In this document: piece after piece, positions 18,413 to 26,824 of the stretch
Layout of the letters: the number at the start of each line of letters is the position of its first letter
How positions within the stretch are numbered: position 1 is the first letter of the stretch
The notes under the pieces: generated by a model
What the model was told of the DNA's origin: nothing
Seen by the model: only the letters and a program-made list of their open reading frames with translations
Databases searched by the model: none
Program-made: the position numbers and the translations under genes
DNA from: Herbaspirillum sp. meg3
GTDB taxonomy: Bacteria > Pseudomonadota > Gammaproteobacteria > Burkholderiales > Burkholderiaceae_D
Assembly: GCF_002257565.1 (NCBI RefSeq)
Contig: NZ_CP022736.1
Coordinates: forward strand, 1,178,001 to 1,242,000
Reading direction: 5' to 3'
Length of the DNA: 64,000 nucleotides

Positions 18413-18715
18413 TTATTTCGATTCGGTCAGTAGAGCGAAGTGCTCGACATGCGGTGCGCTGGCGAAGAACGGGCCGACGATGCCGCGCCATTCTGTGAAG
18501 GCCGGGGACTCGCGAAAATCGACAGTGTGATTTTCCAGCGTTGCCCAGTGCACCATCAACAGATAGCGCTCAGGCGCTTCCACACCTTTTTGCACTTTGT
18601 GGCCGAGATAACCCTTGGCCTTGGAAATCGTCTGCGCGATGCCGCGCTGGATGGCTTCGTCGAATTCAGCTTGTTTGCCTGGTTGGATGCGGATATCGGC
18701 AAGTTCCAGAATCAT
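18413..18715 (-). CDS. Antibiotic biosynthesis monooxygenase (ABM) family protein
   Basis: A 100-aa ferredoxin-like alpha+beta dimer protein. The start ILELADIRIQPGKQAEFDEAI, the YLLMVHWATLENHTVDF strand-turn-helix and HVEHFALL at the end are characteristic of ABM/YgiN-like domains. These are cofactor-free oxygenases or small-molecule binding proteins; the substrate is not predictable. The gene stands alone, divergent from the membrane protein gene at 18965. Confidence 0.85.
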   Translation of the reverse strand: MILELADIRIQPGKQAEFDEAIQRGIAQTISKAKGYLGHKVQKGVEAPERYLLMVHWATLENHTVDFRESPAFTEWRGIVGPFFASAPHVEHFALLTESK

Positions 18716-18964
18716 GGTTGTCTCCGTAGGGGATGGAAAAGCGGGTCTCGATTATTACATTTTCCAGCGGGCATTGCGTGCCTCCACCCGACTGCGATTC
18801 TGTTTCGCCCCCACCGCATGAAAAGCCTTCAAGATGAACCTGTACTTTGTTGTACAAATGACTATGCTGAAAGGAGCAGGATCAGCATCGCTGACTGGTT
18901 TTCTCGCGTGGGTTTGCTGCGTCCACGGGGTGACGGCGGTCGGATCTTGCACAAGGAGACAATC

Positions 18965-19483
18965 ATGTTAGGCAGACAAAGGCTGTATTTCATGCTGCCG
19001 GATATCCCCAGTGCACGCAGCATGCTCGACGAGCTGTTGCTGGCGCGTATCGAGATCCGGCATATGCATTTCTGGGCGCGGGACGGCGACTTGCCGGACG
19101 ATATGCCCGACGCGACTTTCTTTCACAAGACCGACCTCACGCACGGCGCCGAAATGGGATTGCTGGTCGGGGGGCTGATGGGGTTCGCGGGTGGTTTGTG
19201 GTTGCTGCTGTTTCCGCCTGAATGGGTGCAGGTCAGCATGGTGGCGGTATTTGTCACGACCATCACCGGCGCAGTACTTGGCAGCTGGATGTCGGGCATG
19301 GCGGCGGCTGCGATTCCCAATTCGCGGCTGAAAAACTTTCATGCGGATATTGCGAGCGGCAAGGTGCTGCTGCTGATCGATGTGCCGTTCAAGCGGATTG
19401 AGGCAATTGAAGACCTGATCGCCAGTCGTCATCCCGAAGCCAGCTTTCGCGGTGTAGAACCGCATATTCCGGTTTTCCCCTGA
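18965..19483 (+). CDS. Predicted glycine-rich inner-membrane protein (DUF1269-like)
   Basis: A 172-aa protein with a cytoplasmic N-terminal domain of about 55 residues containing an HMHFWARD segment, then two glycine-rich helices (GLLVGGLMGFAGGLWLLLF and VAVFVTTITGAVLGSWMSGMA) and a C-terminal domain (HADIASGKVLLLIDVPF). AAGGAGAC precedes the ATG. The glycine-zipper helices resemble DUF1269 proteins, an assignment made from pattern only. A strong terminator follows. Longer in-frame starts exist upstream but lack a ribosome site and run antisense to the ABM gene. Confidence 0.75.
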   Translation: MLGRQRLYFMLPDIPSARSMLDELLLARIEIRHMHFWARDGDLPDDMPDATFFHKTDLTHGAEMGLLVGGLMGFAGGLWLLLFPPEWVQVSMVAVFVTTITGAVLGSWMSGMAAAAIPNSRLKNFHADIASGKVLLLIDVPFKRIEAIEDLIASRHPEASFRGVEPHIPVFP

Positions 19484-19503
19484 CAGTGGTTCACGTCAGT
19501 TGG

Positions 19504-19531
19504 CGCACCGCCTTGCCGGTGCGTTTTTTTT
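19504..19531 (+). terminator. Rho-independent terminator
   Basis: Stem CGCACCG (19504-19510) with CGGTGCG (19517-19523) and 8 T residues, 20 bp after the DUF1269-like gene. Confidence 0.85.
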
Positions 19532-19700
19532 GTATTCGCCAGTTGTTGATCTCTGGTTTCAACAATGTGGATGTCGGCCAAATTGGGGCAGGCGACGCCC
19601 CATGTCGGGAAATCTGCACTGCGAAAAAGCAAGGCTCGCCAGTGGTGTAAATTTTTTAGCTGTTTCGGCTGTTTTTCGCTGGTTTCCACCCGGCAGACAA

Positions 19701-19729
19701 TTGTTATTTTTGCCGCCACTCAATACACT
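19701..19729 (+). promoter_or_regulatory. Sigma-70 promoter for the NCS2 permease gene
   Basis: TTGTTA (19701-19706) and TACACT (19724-19729) are separated by 17 bp, giving an untranslated leader of about 85 nt. Confidence 0.55.
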
Positions 19730-19819
19730 AGCTCCCGGTCATCCAATAACAAGATACGAGACGTGCTGCGGCCTTTATGGTGATGGCGGCGCGTTCCGAT
19801 AACATCCGGAAGGAAACTC

Positions 19820-21115
19820 ATGGCAGGTTCTTATTTTCCACAATGGCGGGTACGCAGCAGCACCTCGGACGGACAAGGCCAGGTCATCGCAACCGACGAA
19901 CGTTTGCCGATGCCGCAGACGGTCGCCATGGGCGTGCAGCACGTAGTCGCCATGTTCGGCTCCACCGTGCTGGCGCCGTTGCTGATGGGTTTCGATCCTA
20001 ACCTTGCCATTTTGATGTCGGGTTTCGGCACCTTGCTGTTCTTCCTGCTGGTGGGCGGCCGCGTGCCGAGCTATCTGGGTTCCAGCTTCGCCTTCATTGG
20101 CCTGGTCATTGCCGTCACCGGCTATGGTGGACATGGCCCGAACACCAACCTTGGCGTCGCGCTGGGCGGCATTGTCGCGTGTGGCGTGGTGTACACGCTG
20201 ATCGGCTTTCTCGTCAGCGCCATCGGTACCCGCTGGATTGAAACCCTGATGCCGCCGGTGGTCACCGGTTCGGTGGTCGCGGTGATCGGTCTGAATCTGG
20301 CACCGATCGCGGTCAAGGGCGTGACTGGTAACAACTTCGATGCGTGGATGGCCTTGGGCACGGTGTTGTGCGTCGGCCTCGTTGCCGTATTCACACGCGG
20401 CATGGTGCAGCGTCTGCTGATCCTGATCGGCTTGCTGCTGGCCTACGTGATTTACGCGATCCTGACCAACGGCGCCGGCCTGGGCAAACCGATCGATTTC
20501 AGCAGCGTTGCGAATGCAGCATGGTTCGGTATCCCGACGTTTGCGTCGCCGGTGTTCAAGATGGATGCGATGGCCTTGCTGGCGCCGATCGCCGTCATCC
20601 TGGTGGCGGAGAACCTTGGTCATATCAAGGCGGTCAGCGCCATGACCGGCCAGAATCTCGACAAGTACATGGGACGCGCCTTCATCGGCGACGGCCTGGC
20701 GACAATCTTGTCGGGCAGCGTGGGTGGTACAGGCGTGACGACGTATGCAGAAAACATCGGCGTCATGGCGGTCACCAAGATCTATTCGACGCTGGTGTTC
20801 GTGGTGGCGGCAGTGATTGCCATCGTGCTGGGTTTCTCGCCGAAGTTCGGCGCAGTGATCCTGACCATTCCCGGCGCGGTGCTGGGCGGCGTGTCGATTG
20901 TGGTGTTCGGCCTGATCACCGTGTCCGGCGCGCGCATCTGGGTGGAGAACAAGGTCGACTTTTCCAACAACACCAACCTGATCGTGGCTGCGGTCACGCT
21001 GGTACTGGGTGCTGGTGACTTCACGTTGAAACTGGGTGGTTTTGCGCTGGGTGGCATCGGCACCGCCACCTTCGGCGCGATCATCCTGTATGCGTTGCTG
21101 AGAAAGCGCGGTTGA
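19820..21115 (+). CDS. uraA: NCS2-family uracil/xanthine permease (UraA-like)
   Basis: A 431-aa inner-membrane nucleobase transporter with about 14 hydrophobic segments including the paired half-helices of the UraA fold. Family hallmarks are QHVVAMFGSTVLAPLLMGF at about residues 40-58, the GSSFAFIG segment, and the substrate-site region LVAENLGHIKAVSAMTGQNL with the conserved Glu. GTGVTTYAENIGVMAVTKIYST is the other signature. Uracil is the most likely substrate by similarity to UraA/RutG, but xanthine or uric acid cannot be excluded. It is a single-gene unit with its own promoter and terminator. GGAAGG lies upstream of the ATG. Confidence 0.93.
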   Translation: MAGSYFPQWRVRSSTSDGQGQVIATDERLPMPQTVAMGVQHVVAMFGSTVLAPLLMGFDPNLAILMSGFGTLLFFLLVGGRVPSYLGSSFAFIGLVIAVTGYGGHGPNTNLGVALGGIVACGVVYTLIGFLVSAIGTRWIETLMPPVVTGSVVAVIGLNLAPIAVKGVTGNNFDAWMALGTVLCVGLVAVFTRGMVQRLLILIGLLLAYVIYAILTNGAGLGKPIDFSSVANAAWFGIPTFASPVFKMDAMALLAPIAVILVAENLGHIKAVSAMTGQNLDKYMGRAFIGDGLATILSGSVGGTGVTTYAENIGVMAVTKIYSTLVFVVAAVIAIVLGFSPKFGAVILTIPGAVLGGVSIVVFGLITVSGARIWVENKVDFSNNTNLIVAAVTLVLGAGDFTLKLGGFALGGIGTATFGAIILYALLRKRG

Positions 21116-21154
21116 TTGCGCTGTCTGAACGACAAGTAAATCGCTCACCAAAAG

Positions 21155-21179
21155 ACGCGGCCCGACGGTCGCGTTTTTT
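21155..21179 (+). terminator. Rho-independent terminator of the permease gene
   Basis: An 8-bp stem (21155-21162 with 21167-21174, one G-U pair) with loop CGAC, followed by six T residues. Confidence 0.85.
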
Positions 21180-21272
21180 GCTATTGTTGTTGCGTCGCCT
21201 GGTCGGCGCGTCATCAAGGATTCATTTTGCGGTTGTAAACTGATTTAAACGTCGAAACTTGCTAAATTTCCA

Positions 21273-21301
21273 TTGAGCAATTTTTGCGGACTTACTATAC
21301 T
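21273..21301 (+). promoter_or_regulatory. Sigma-70 promoter for the small lipoprotein gene
   Basis: TTGAGC (21273-21278) and TATACT (21296-21301) are separated by 17 bp. Transcription would begin near 21308. Confidence 0.6.
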
Positions 21302-21438
21302 CACGTGTTGCAGTCGCATTGCATCGAATCAGGCCCGGGAAGGGGACTGCGGATGCAGAGCAGTAGTCAGTACTTGCTGCGATCGCAGCGATTGCAGCAA
21401 CGCCGGCCGTCATCACTCAAAAAACAGGAATACGCCGT

Positions 21439-21684
21439 ATGAATACCGCCCTCAAACGCTCCCTGGCACTGCTGTGCCTCGTTGTACCTTTCACTCCTTT
21501 GCTGTCCGGTTGCGACGCTATTGCGGGCAAGAAGGACTATGCCTATTTCCGCAAGCACATCGATGAAGCCAAATCGGTCTCCGATCAATGCCAGCTGAAC
21601 GGCACCTCCGGCATGGAGCGGGACAAGATTGCCCAATGCGACGCTGCACGCGACGCCTACGCCAATCGCAATTACAACTATTGA
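21439..21684 (+). CDS. Small lipoprotein, TrbK/EexN-like
   Basis: An 81-aa lipoprotein. The signal peptide ends in lipobox LLSGC (Cys25). The short mature domain (about 56 residues) has a helix and two cysteines in a DQCQLNGTSGMERDKIAQCDAARDAY pattern (the motif spans roughly residues 49-74). That spacing resembles TrbK/EexN entry-exclusion lipoproteins and their chromosomal relatives. There are no conjugation genes nearby, so an exclusion role is not supported. The promoter at 21273 makes it a single-gene transcript with a hairpin-rich leader. Confidence 0.75.
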   Translation: MNTALKRSLALLCLVVPFTPLLSGCDAIAGKKDYAYFRKHIDEAKSVSDQCQLNGTSGMERDKIAQCDAARDAYANRNYNY

Positions 21685-21808
21685 TCTCCTGATCTCGTGA
21701 ATCCGGCGGGTGGTCTGCACACCCTTGCCGGTTTGCACCGGCCTTGTCACAAAATTGTCAAAGTCGGGCGGTAGAATCCGGCGTTTCCCCTGTGGAGTAC
21801 GCCGCGCC

Positions 21809-22822
21809 ATGCATAATCCCCCAGAAACACCTCAGGCTTTACACCTGCTCTACGAGCCTGCCGGGTTTATCTGTGCATTTCGGTTCGATGATGGACGCGC
21901 CACATCGCTGAAGTGGCATGAAGTCCTGGCCCACAAAGTCGCCTCTCCTGCGTTCAGCTGGCTGCACGTCAAAACTGCCGACGTCAAGGTGCGTCACTGG
22001 ATGGAAACCAGCGACGACATTCCCGAGCACATCGCGGAATTTCTGCTCAGCAGCGACACGCATCCTTGCCTGCATACCACCGCTAATGGTGCCTACGGCA
22101 CGCTGGCCGATCTCAAGATGGAAATCGGCGATACCGGCACCGAAAAGGGCGCACTGCATTTTTTCCTCGATGGCAATCGTCTGCTGACGTTGCGCACGCA
22201 GCCGCTGTGTTCGACCAACATGCTGCGCCAGAAGGTGCTCGACGGCGCGCTGTTCGATAATCCGATGGAGTTGTTCGCCGAGCTGTTGCGTTGTCTGGCT
22301 GACGGCTTTGACGCCCGTGTAGCGTCGCTCAACGACAAGGTGGACGACATTGAAGAGTCCGTGTTGTCGGATCGCCGTCCGGAAGACCGTGCGGAACTGA
22401 GCGCGATCCGGCGCCAACTGGCGGAGTTACGCCGGCACATCACGCCCGAGCGGCGCTTGCTGAATCAGCTCAATCGTCTGCGTCCGGCCTGGGTGCCGAC
22501 TGCTGCGCTGGAAGAACTCAACCACGCGCTTGATGAACTCAATGAATTACACCTGACTTTGGAAGCGCTCTACGAGCGCGCCAAACTGTTGCAGGAAGAA
22601 ATCGCTTCCCAGATGTCGGAACAGATGAACCGCAACCTGATGGCGCTGTCGATTCTGACCGCCTTGCTGATGCCTGCCACGCTGGTGTCGGGGATTTTCG
22701 GGATGAACGTTGCCGGCTTGCCGGGTTTGCATGACGAAGCTTCGTTCACCATGGTCATGTGGGTGATGATGGGCCTCGGTGTGGCGACGGTCGGCTTGCT
22801 GAAGTGGCTGAAGATCTGGTGA
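21809..22822 (+). CDS. zntB: ZntB/CorA-family divalent cation transporter
   Basis: A 337-aa protein of the CorA superfamily. A large cytoplasmic alpha/beta N-terminal domain (about residues 1-230) feeds a long helix (RRLLNQLNRLRPAWVPTAALEELNHALDE region) and two C-terminal membrane helices. The first ends in the GMN signature (FGMNVAGLPG, near 298) and is followed by a helix containing MVMWVMMGLGVATVGLL. ZntB proteins move Zn2+ with protons; the choice between ZntB and CorA is by overall similarity. The start at 21809 (MHNPPETPQ) has GGAG upstream; an earlier in-frame ATG would add 33 basic residues. Confidence 0.88.
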   Translation: MHNPPETPQALHLLYEPAGFICAFRFDDGRATSLKWHEVLAHKVASPAFSWLHVKTADVKVRHWMETSDDIPEHIAEFLLSSDTHPCLHTTANGAYGTLADLKMEIGDTGTEKGALHFFLDGNRLLTLRTQPLCSTNMLRQKVLDGALFDNPMELFAELLRCLADGFDARVASLNDKVDDIEESVLSDRRPEDRAELSAIRRQLAELRRHITPERRLLNQLNRLRPAWVPTAALEELNHALDELNELHLTLEALYERAKLLQEEIASQMSEQMNRNLMALSILTALLMPATLVSGIFGMNVAGLPGLHDEASFTMVMWVMMGLGVATVGLLKWLKIW

Positions 22823-22868
22823 CTGAAAGTCGTTTCCGGAAGCCACGCTCGACGTAGCATCGGAGGGG

Positions 22869-22896
22869 GCACAAAGCGCATTGATGCGCTTTGTGC
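22869..22896. promoter_or_regulatory. Perfect 12-bp-stem hairpin without a T-tract
   Basis: GCACAAAGCGCA (22869-22880), loop TTGA, TGCGCTTTGTGC (22885-22896), 46 bp after the transporter stop codon. Neither strand shows a run of T, so it is not a canonical terminator. It could be a 3'-end-stabilising hairpin or a Rho-independent terminator of an unusual kind. Confidence 0.6.
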
Positions 22897-22956
22897 AAAG
22901 CATCAAACATCAACCCTCAAACGACAAAGGACAGATTGTCAGTCGATGATCCTGTA

Positions 22957-23361
22957 TCAGCAATTTCCTTTTTTTGCCTGTCCCGGTGGGCAATGATAAC
23001 GAGGTCCATCGTCACGGTTGTCGTTGCCATGTTCGCGATGTCGTTCTTCACCCCGGCGCCAGCCGCCGCGATGCAGTTCCCATCCATGCGGTCCCTCGCG
23101 CCATTCAGGGTGGTCATATTCATAGCCGCGGCGCATGCGCTCCCAATGTCCCTGCACCCATACATGGCGATGTCCGTCCCAGTTCCAGAAGCCGGGGGCC
23201 CATATATAGCCGCCGCGTGGAGGCGGAGCCGCTTCATAGCGTGGTGGTGGCGGAGGCGTGCCGATGTTGATGTTGACGCTGACTTGTGCCGCAGCGTGGC
23301 CGGGCAAGAACGCCGTGAGACAACTGACAGCGATGGCGGAAGCGCAGAAAAAGCGTTTCAT
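22957..23361 (-). CDS. Secreted YXWGXW-repeat protein
   Basis: A 134-aa exported protein. The signal peptide (about residues 1-25) ends AAAQ. The mature part starts with a beta strand (VSVNINIG), a run of five prolines and an aromatic repeat GYIWAPGFWNWDGHRHVWVQ of the YXWGXW class. A strongly charged Arg/Glu/His/Asp tail and a final Cys pair follow. Such proteins are common small envelope proteins in Burkholderiales with no established role. Confidence 0.8.
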   Translation of the reverse strand: MKRFFCASAIAVSCLTAFLPGHAAAQVSVNINIGTPPPPPRYEAAPPPRGGYIWAPGFWNWDGHRHVWVQGHWERMRRGYEYDHPEWREGPHGWELHRGGWRRGEERHREHGNDNRDDGPRYHCPPGQAKKGNC

Positions 23362-23535
23362 CTGATGACCTTTTTTGATTTTGAGAGAATCGGACTATAC
23401 CGATAATTTTTTGTTCACCAACCTGATGATGCATTTGATTACATTTGACTTCGTCGGTTCTTCAGGTGCAACGTAATCAGGCATTAGCGGAGACAAGTAT
23501 GTTCCTTTTTATCTCCGATGCCGACTTCATTTGGC

Positions 23536-23572
23536 TAAAAAAAATCCTTCCGTAAATACTGACGGAAGGATT
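23536..23572 (-). terminator. Rho-independent terminator of the DUF1993 gene
   Basis: On the minus strand, an 11-bp stem (23562-23572 with 23543-23553) is followed by a long T-tract (A run at 23537-23544 on the plus strand). Confidence 0.85.
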
Positions 23573-23634
23573 CTTAATATTCCACGTTCTATCTGAGCGC
23601 CCGCTGCAAACAGCAGGCGTTTTCTGCCGGAAGA

Positions 23635-24144
23635 TCAGTAAGTACCGATGTAATCGCCCTTGCCGATTTCCACGCCGTTGTGGCGGAAGATGTCGTAAGC
23701 AGTGGTGACGTGGAAGAAGAAGTGTTGCACACCGTAGTGCAGCAGGTAGGCTTCGCCGGTGAAACGCTTTTCTTTCGGCGTACCTGGACGCAGCACGATT
23801 TCACGCCCTTCGGCGCCTTCAAATTGTTCCGGCTTCAAGCCGTCGATGAAGGCAATGGTCTTGTCCAGACGTGCTTGCAGGTCAGCGAAGCTGGCTTCGT
23901 TGTCTTCGTATGGTGGCACTTCGACATTGGCCAGACGCGCAGGCACGCCTTTGGCAAAGTCGGCGGCGATCTGCACCTGACGGGTCAGGTTGAGCATGTC
24001 CGGGAACAGGCGTGCTTTCAGGAAAACATCGGCGTCGATGCTTTTTGCAGTGGCGTGCGCTTCAGCCTTTTTCAGGATGTCCTTGAGCGCGTTCAGTGCT
24101 TGCTTGAAAACAGGGACGGACGCAGCGTAGTAAGAGATGGTCAT
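23635..24144 (-). CDS. DUF1993 family protein
   Basis: A 169-aa protein matching DUF1993: it begins TISYYAASVPVFKQALNALKDILKKAE, contains ARLFPDMLNLTRQVQIAADFAKG, and has a late HYGVQHFFFHVTTAYDIFRHNGVEIGKGDY segment with clustered His. The helical-bundle pattern resembles DinB-like metal-binding folds, so the His cluster may be a metal site (inference). AAGGAAAATC precedes the ATG at 24144. The reaction is unknown. Confidence 0.88.
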   Translation of the reverse strand: MTISYYAASVPVFKQALNALKDILKKAEAHATAKSIDADVFLKARLFPDMLNLTRQVQIAADFAKGVPARLANVEVPPYEDNEASFADLQARLDKTIAFIDGLKPEQFEGAEGREIVLRPGTPKEKRFTGEAYLLHYGVQHFFFHVTTAYDIFRHNGVEIGKGDYIGTY

Positions 24145-24213
24145 GATTTTCCTTTGGTGTAGTGCCGGTAAGCGCATGGCGCGCTGACGCAGATGATGCG
24201 GTCGTGCTTTGAA

Positions 24214-24534
24214 TTATGAGTATTTCTGGAATTCGCTTTTTTGAAATTCGATTTCCAGCGGGCGAAATTTGGAGTACAGCCACAGGCCGCAGGCGAACAG
24301 CGTGCCGAGGAAGCCGGTGAAGATCAGCGCCAGCATGATGCCGACGAAAGGCGAGGCGATCAGACCCATCAGGCCGGTCAGATGCTGGCCGTTCCAGACG
24401 ATGGTTTCAGCGCCGAAGAAGGCAAACAAGCCCATCAGGATGGAGATCGGCACCATCGAAAAACCTGAAGCGATCGCCAGGATCTTGTAGACCGTGCCGA
24501 AAGAGAAGCGTTTGATTTCCATTGTTTCAAACAT
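24214..24534 (-). CDS. Small two- or three-helix membrane protein
   Basis: A 106-aa protein with hydrophobic segments at about residues 16-40 (VYKILAIASGFSMVPISIL), 54-75 (GLMGLIASPFVGIMLALIF) and 76-90. The C-terminus is charged (FRPLEIEFQKSEFQKYS). It sits 69 bp upstream of the DUF1993 gene on the same strand and may be co-transcribed with it. A second in-frame ATG (residue 5) is an alternative start. I do not recognise the family. Confidence 0.7.
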   Translation of the reverse strand: MFETMEIKRFSFGTVYKILAIASGFSMVPISILMGLFAFFGAETIVWNGQHLTGLMGLIASPFVGIMLALIFTGFLGTLFACGLWLYSKFRPLEIEFQKSEFQKYS

Positions 24535-24617
24535 GATTGACCCACATAAAAATGCCGGCGCTGTCGATGCGATGATGCAGTGCCGGCCTAAACGTTATTG
24601 TTGGAATTGTTGAGTTG

Positions 24618-26372
24618 TTACTTTGCGACCCAGCTGTCTTTCAGTGTCACGGCACGGTTGAATACGGGCTTCCCTGCGACTGAATCAACGCGGTCGGCGA
24701 CGAAGTAACCATGGCGTTCGAACTGATAGATCGCCCCGGCTTCGGCGGTCTTCAGTGTCGGTTCCAGATAGGCGGTGATGACTTCCTTCGAGTTCGGATT
24801 CAAGGCCAGCTTGAAGTCTTTGCCGCCGGCGTCCGGGTGCGCGTCAGTGAACAGGCGGTCGTACAGGCGTACTTCAGCTTCCAGCGCATGGTCGGCGCTG
24901 ACCCAGTGCAGGTTGCCCTTGACCTTGTAGTTGGCGCTGCCGGGTGTGCCGCTCTTGCTGTCTTCGAAGTAGTTGCAGTGCACGGCGGTGATGTTGCCGT
25001 CCGCATCCTTGTCGCAGCCGGTGCACTCGACCACATAGCCGTAACGCAGGCGCACCTTGTTACCCGGGAAGAGGCGGAAGTAGCCCTTGGTAGGCACTTC
25101 CATGAAGTCTTCCTTCTCGATCCACAGGTTCTTTGTGATCGGGAACAGGCGGTGCTCGCTGTCATGCAGCGGATGTGCCGGGGGATAGACCGGTGCGCTG
25201 CATTCGACGCTTTGGCCTTCCGGGAAATTGTCGATGATCAGCTTCAGCGGACGCAGTACGGCCACGGCGCGTGGTGCCTTCGGATCGAGATCGTCGCGCA
25301 GTGCGCCTTCGAGGATGCTGTAGTCGATCCAGCTGTTGTTCTTGGAGGCGCCGGTACGGTCGCACATCAGGCGGATCGCTTCCGGCGTGTAGCCGCGACG
25401 GCGCAGGCCGACGATGGTAGGCATGCGTGGGTCATCCCAGCCGCTGACGATTTTTTCATCGACCAGCTGTTTCAGTTTGCGCTTGCTGGTGATGATGTAG
25501 GTCAGATTCAGGCGGGCGAATTCATATTGATGCGGCAACGGTTTCTTGAAGAAACCTTCTTCGGCCAGACGCTCCAGCACCCAGTCGTAAAACGGGCGCT
25601 GATCTTCGAATTCCAGCGTACAGATCGAGTGGCTGATGTTTTCCAGCGCGTCTTCGATCGGGTGTGCGTAGCTGTACATCGGGTACACGCACCACTTGTC
25701 GCCGGTGTTGTGATGGGTCGCGTGGCGGATGCGGTAGATGGCCGGATCACGCAGATTCATGTTGGGGCTGGCCATGTCGATCTTGGCGCGCAGGATCAGC
25801 GTGCCGTCGGCGTGCTTGCCGTCGCGCATTTCTTCGAACAGACGCAGCGATTCGTCGGCAGGGCGGTTGCGCCATGGCGAGTCGGTGCCTGGCTCGGTCA
25901 GCGTGCCGCGGGTTTCGCGCATCTGTTCGGCGTTTTGTTCATCAACGTAGGCCAGACCTTTGCGGATGAGTGCTTGCGCACCGGCATACATGACATCGAA
26001 GTAATTGCTGGCGTAGTACAGATGCGGTTGGCCGTCGTGATCCCAGTCAAAACCCAGCCATTTGACCGAGTCGATGATGGTGTCGACGTATTCCTGGTCT
26101 TCCTTCTCCGGATTGGTGTCGTCGAAGCGCAGGTGGCAGCGGCCGTTGTAATCACGTGCCAGACCGAAGTTCAGGCAGATCGACTTGGCGTGACCGATGT
26201 GCAGATAGCCGTTGGGTTCGGGTGGAAAACGGGTCACCACCTGCGGCAGAGCCTGGCCCTGCTTGTCGCTGCGTTCGGCATAGGTACCGGAAACCAGATC
26301 GGCTTCGATGATGCCGCGCAGGAAGTTGGTGGATGGTGCTGGCGTGTGACCGTTTTTCAGTTCGTTGCTCAT
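24618..26372 (-). CDS. glnS: Glutamine--tRNA ligase
   Basis: A 584-aa class I aminoacyl-tRNA synthetase charging tRNA-Gln. The ATP-binding HIGH motif is in FPPEPNGYLHIGHAKS (near residue 60) and the KMSKS-equivalent is ITSKRK (near 297). The GlnRS anticodon-binding beta-barrels form the C-terminal half. Length is close to the usual 550-590 aa. Presence of GlnRS fits gamma/betaproteobacteria, which charge Gln directly. The N-terminal 20 residues before FLRGIIEADL are a short variable extension. Confidence 0.97.
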   Translation of the reverse strand: MSNELKNGHTPAPSTNFLRGIIEADLVSGTYAERSDKQGQALPQVVTRFPPEPNGYLHIGHAKSICLNFGLARDYNGRCHLRFDDTNPEKEDQEYVDTIIDSVKWLGFDWDHDGQPHLYYASNYFDVMYAGAQALIRKGLAYVDEQNAEQMRETRGTLTEPGTDSPWRNRPADESLRLFEEMRDGKHADGTLILRAKIDMASPNMNLRDPAIYRIRHATHHNTGDKWCVYPMYSYAHPIEDALENISHSICTLEFEDQRPFYDWVLERLAEEGFFKKPLPHQYEFARLNLTYIITSKRKLKQLVDEKIVSGWDDPRMPTIVGLRRRGYTPEAIRLMCDRTGASKNNSWIDYSILEGALRDDLDPKAPRAVAVLRPLKLIIDNFPEGQSVECSAPVYPPAHPLHDSEHRLFPITKNLWIEKEDFMEVPTKGYFRLFPGNKVRLRYGYVVECTGCDKDADGNITAVHCNYFEDSKSGTPGSANYKVKGNLHWVSADHALEAEVRLYDRLFTDAHPDAGGKDFKLALNPNSKEVITAYLEPTLKTAEAGAIYQFERHGYFVADRVDSVAGKPVFNRAVTLKDSWVAK

Positions 26373-26596
26373 GGATGCTTTGAGGGAGACATTTTTATAT
26401 AGACAGACATTTTACCGCAGCGCGCCAACATTGAATGGGTTTCCCGGCGGCTATGGAGGCAGGCGGTGGAGCGATTGTCGCAAATCTGGCCGGAAATAAT
26501 TGATTACACCTGATACGGATAGGAATTACCTGGTTTTTTACTTTGCGGGCAAGCTGTGCTTCATCGTCAAGTTTTGCCAAGTCCAAGGAGGACGTC

Positions 26597-26737
26597 ATGA
26601 AGAAACTTATCAAACTCGCCATTGCCGGCGTGCTGGTCGCTACCACACTATCCGCCTGCATTGTCGTGCCAGCCGGACCGCCACATGGCGGCTACTATCG
26701 CCATGGCCCTTACTACGGACCGTATTACGGCCGTTAA
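26597..26737 (+). CDS. Tiny Tyr/Gly-rich lipoprotein
   Basis: A 46-aa lipoprotein. KKLIKLAIAGVLVATTLSAC is a compact signal peptide with lipobox LSAC, and the mature part is only about 26 residues, dominated by Gly, Tyr and Pro (GGYYRHGPYYGPYYGR). AAGGAGG lies 6 bp before the ATG. Similar short lipoproteins are frequent in Burkholderiales, function unknown. A hairpin without T-tract (GCGCTA/TAGCGC, 26765-26780) follows. Confidence 0.75.
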   Translation: MKKLIKLAIAGVLVATTLSACIVVPAGPPHGGYYRHGPYYGPYYGR

Positions 26738-26824
26738 ACAAGCCAAACAAACCGTCCTCTGTCAGCGCTATGCGTAGCGCGCATGTTGTGTCATATCGTC
26801 AGTAGTTCAAAAAGGGAGTCAAAA

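Larger units (their letters stand above)
19484..19819. other. 336-bp gap upstream of the permease gene
   Basis: Contains the terminator and the promoter listed separately, plus a short GGGGC/GCCCC hairpin near 19590-19605. No gene is seen. Confidence 0.5.
21116..21438. other. 323-bp gap with promoter and hairpin leader
   Basis: Holds the permease terminator, a good sigma-70 promoter at 21273-21301, and a leader of about 130 nt. The leader contains a perfect 14-bp palindrome (GCTGCGATCGCAGC, 21376-21389) inside a TTGCTGC/GCAGCAA pair (21374-21400). No other gene is seen. Confidence 0.5.
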
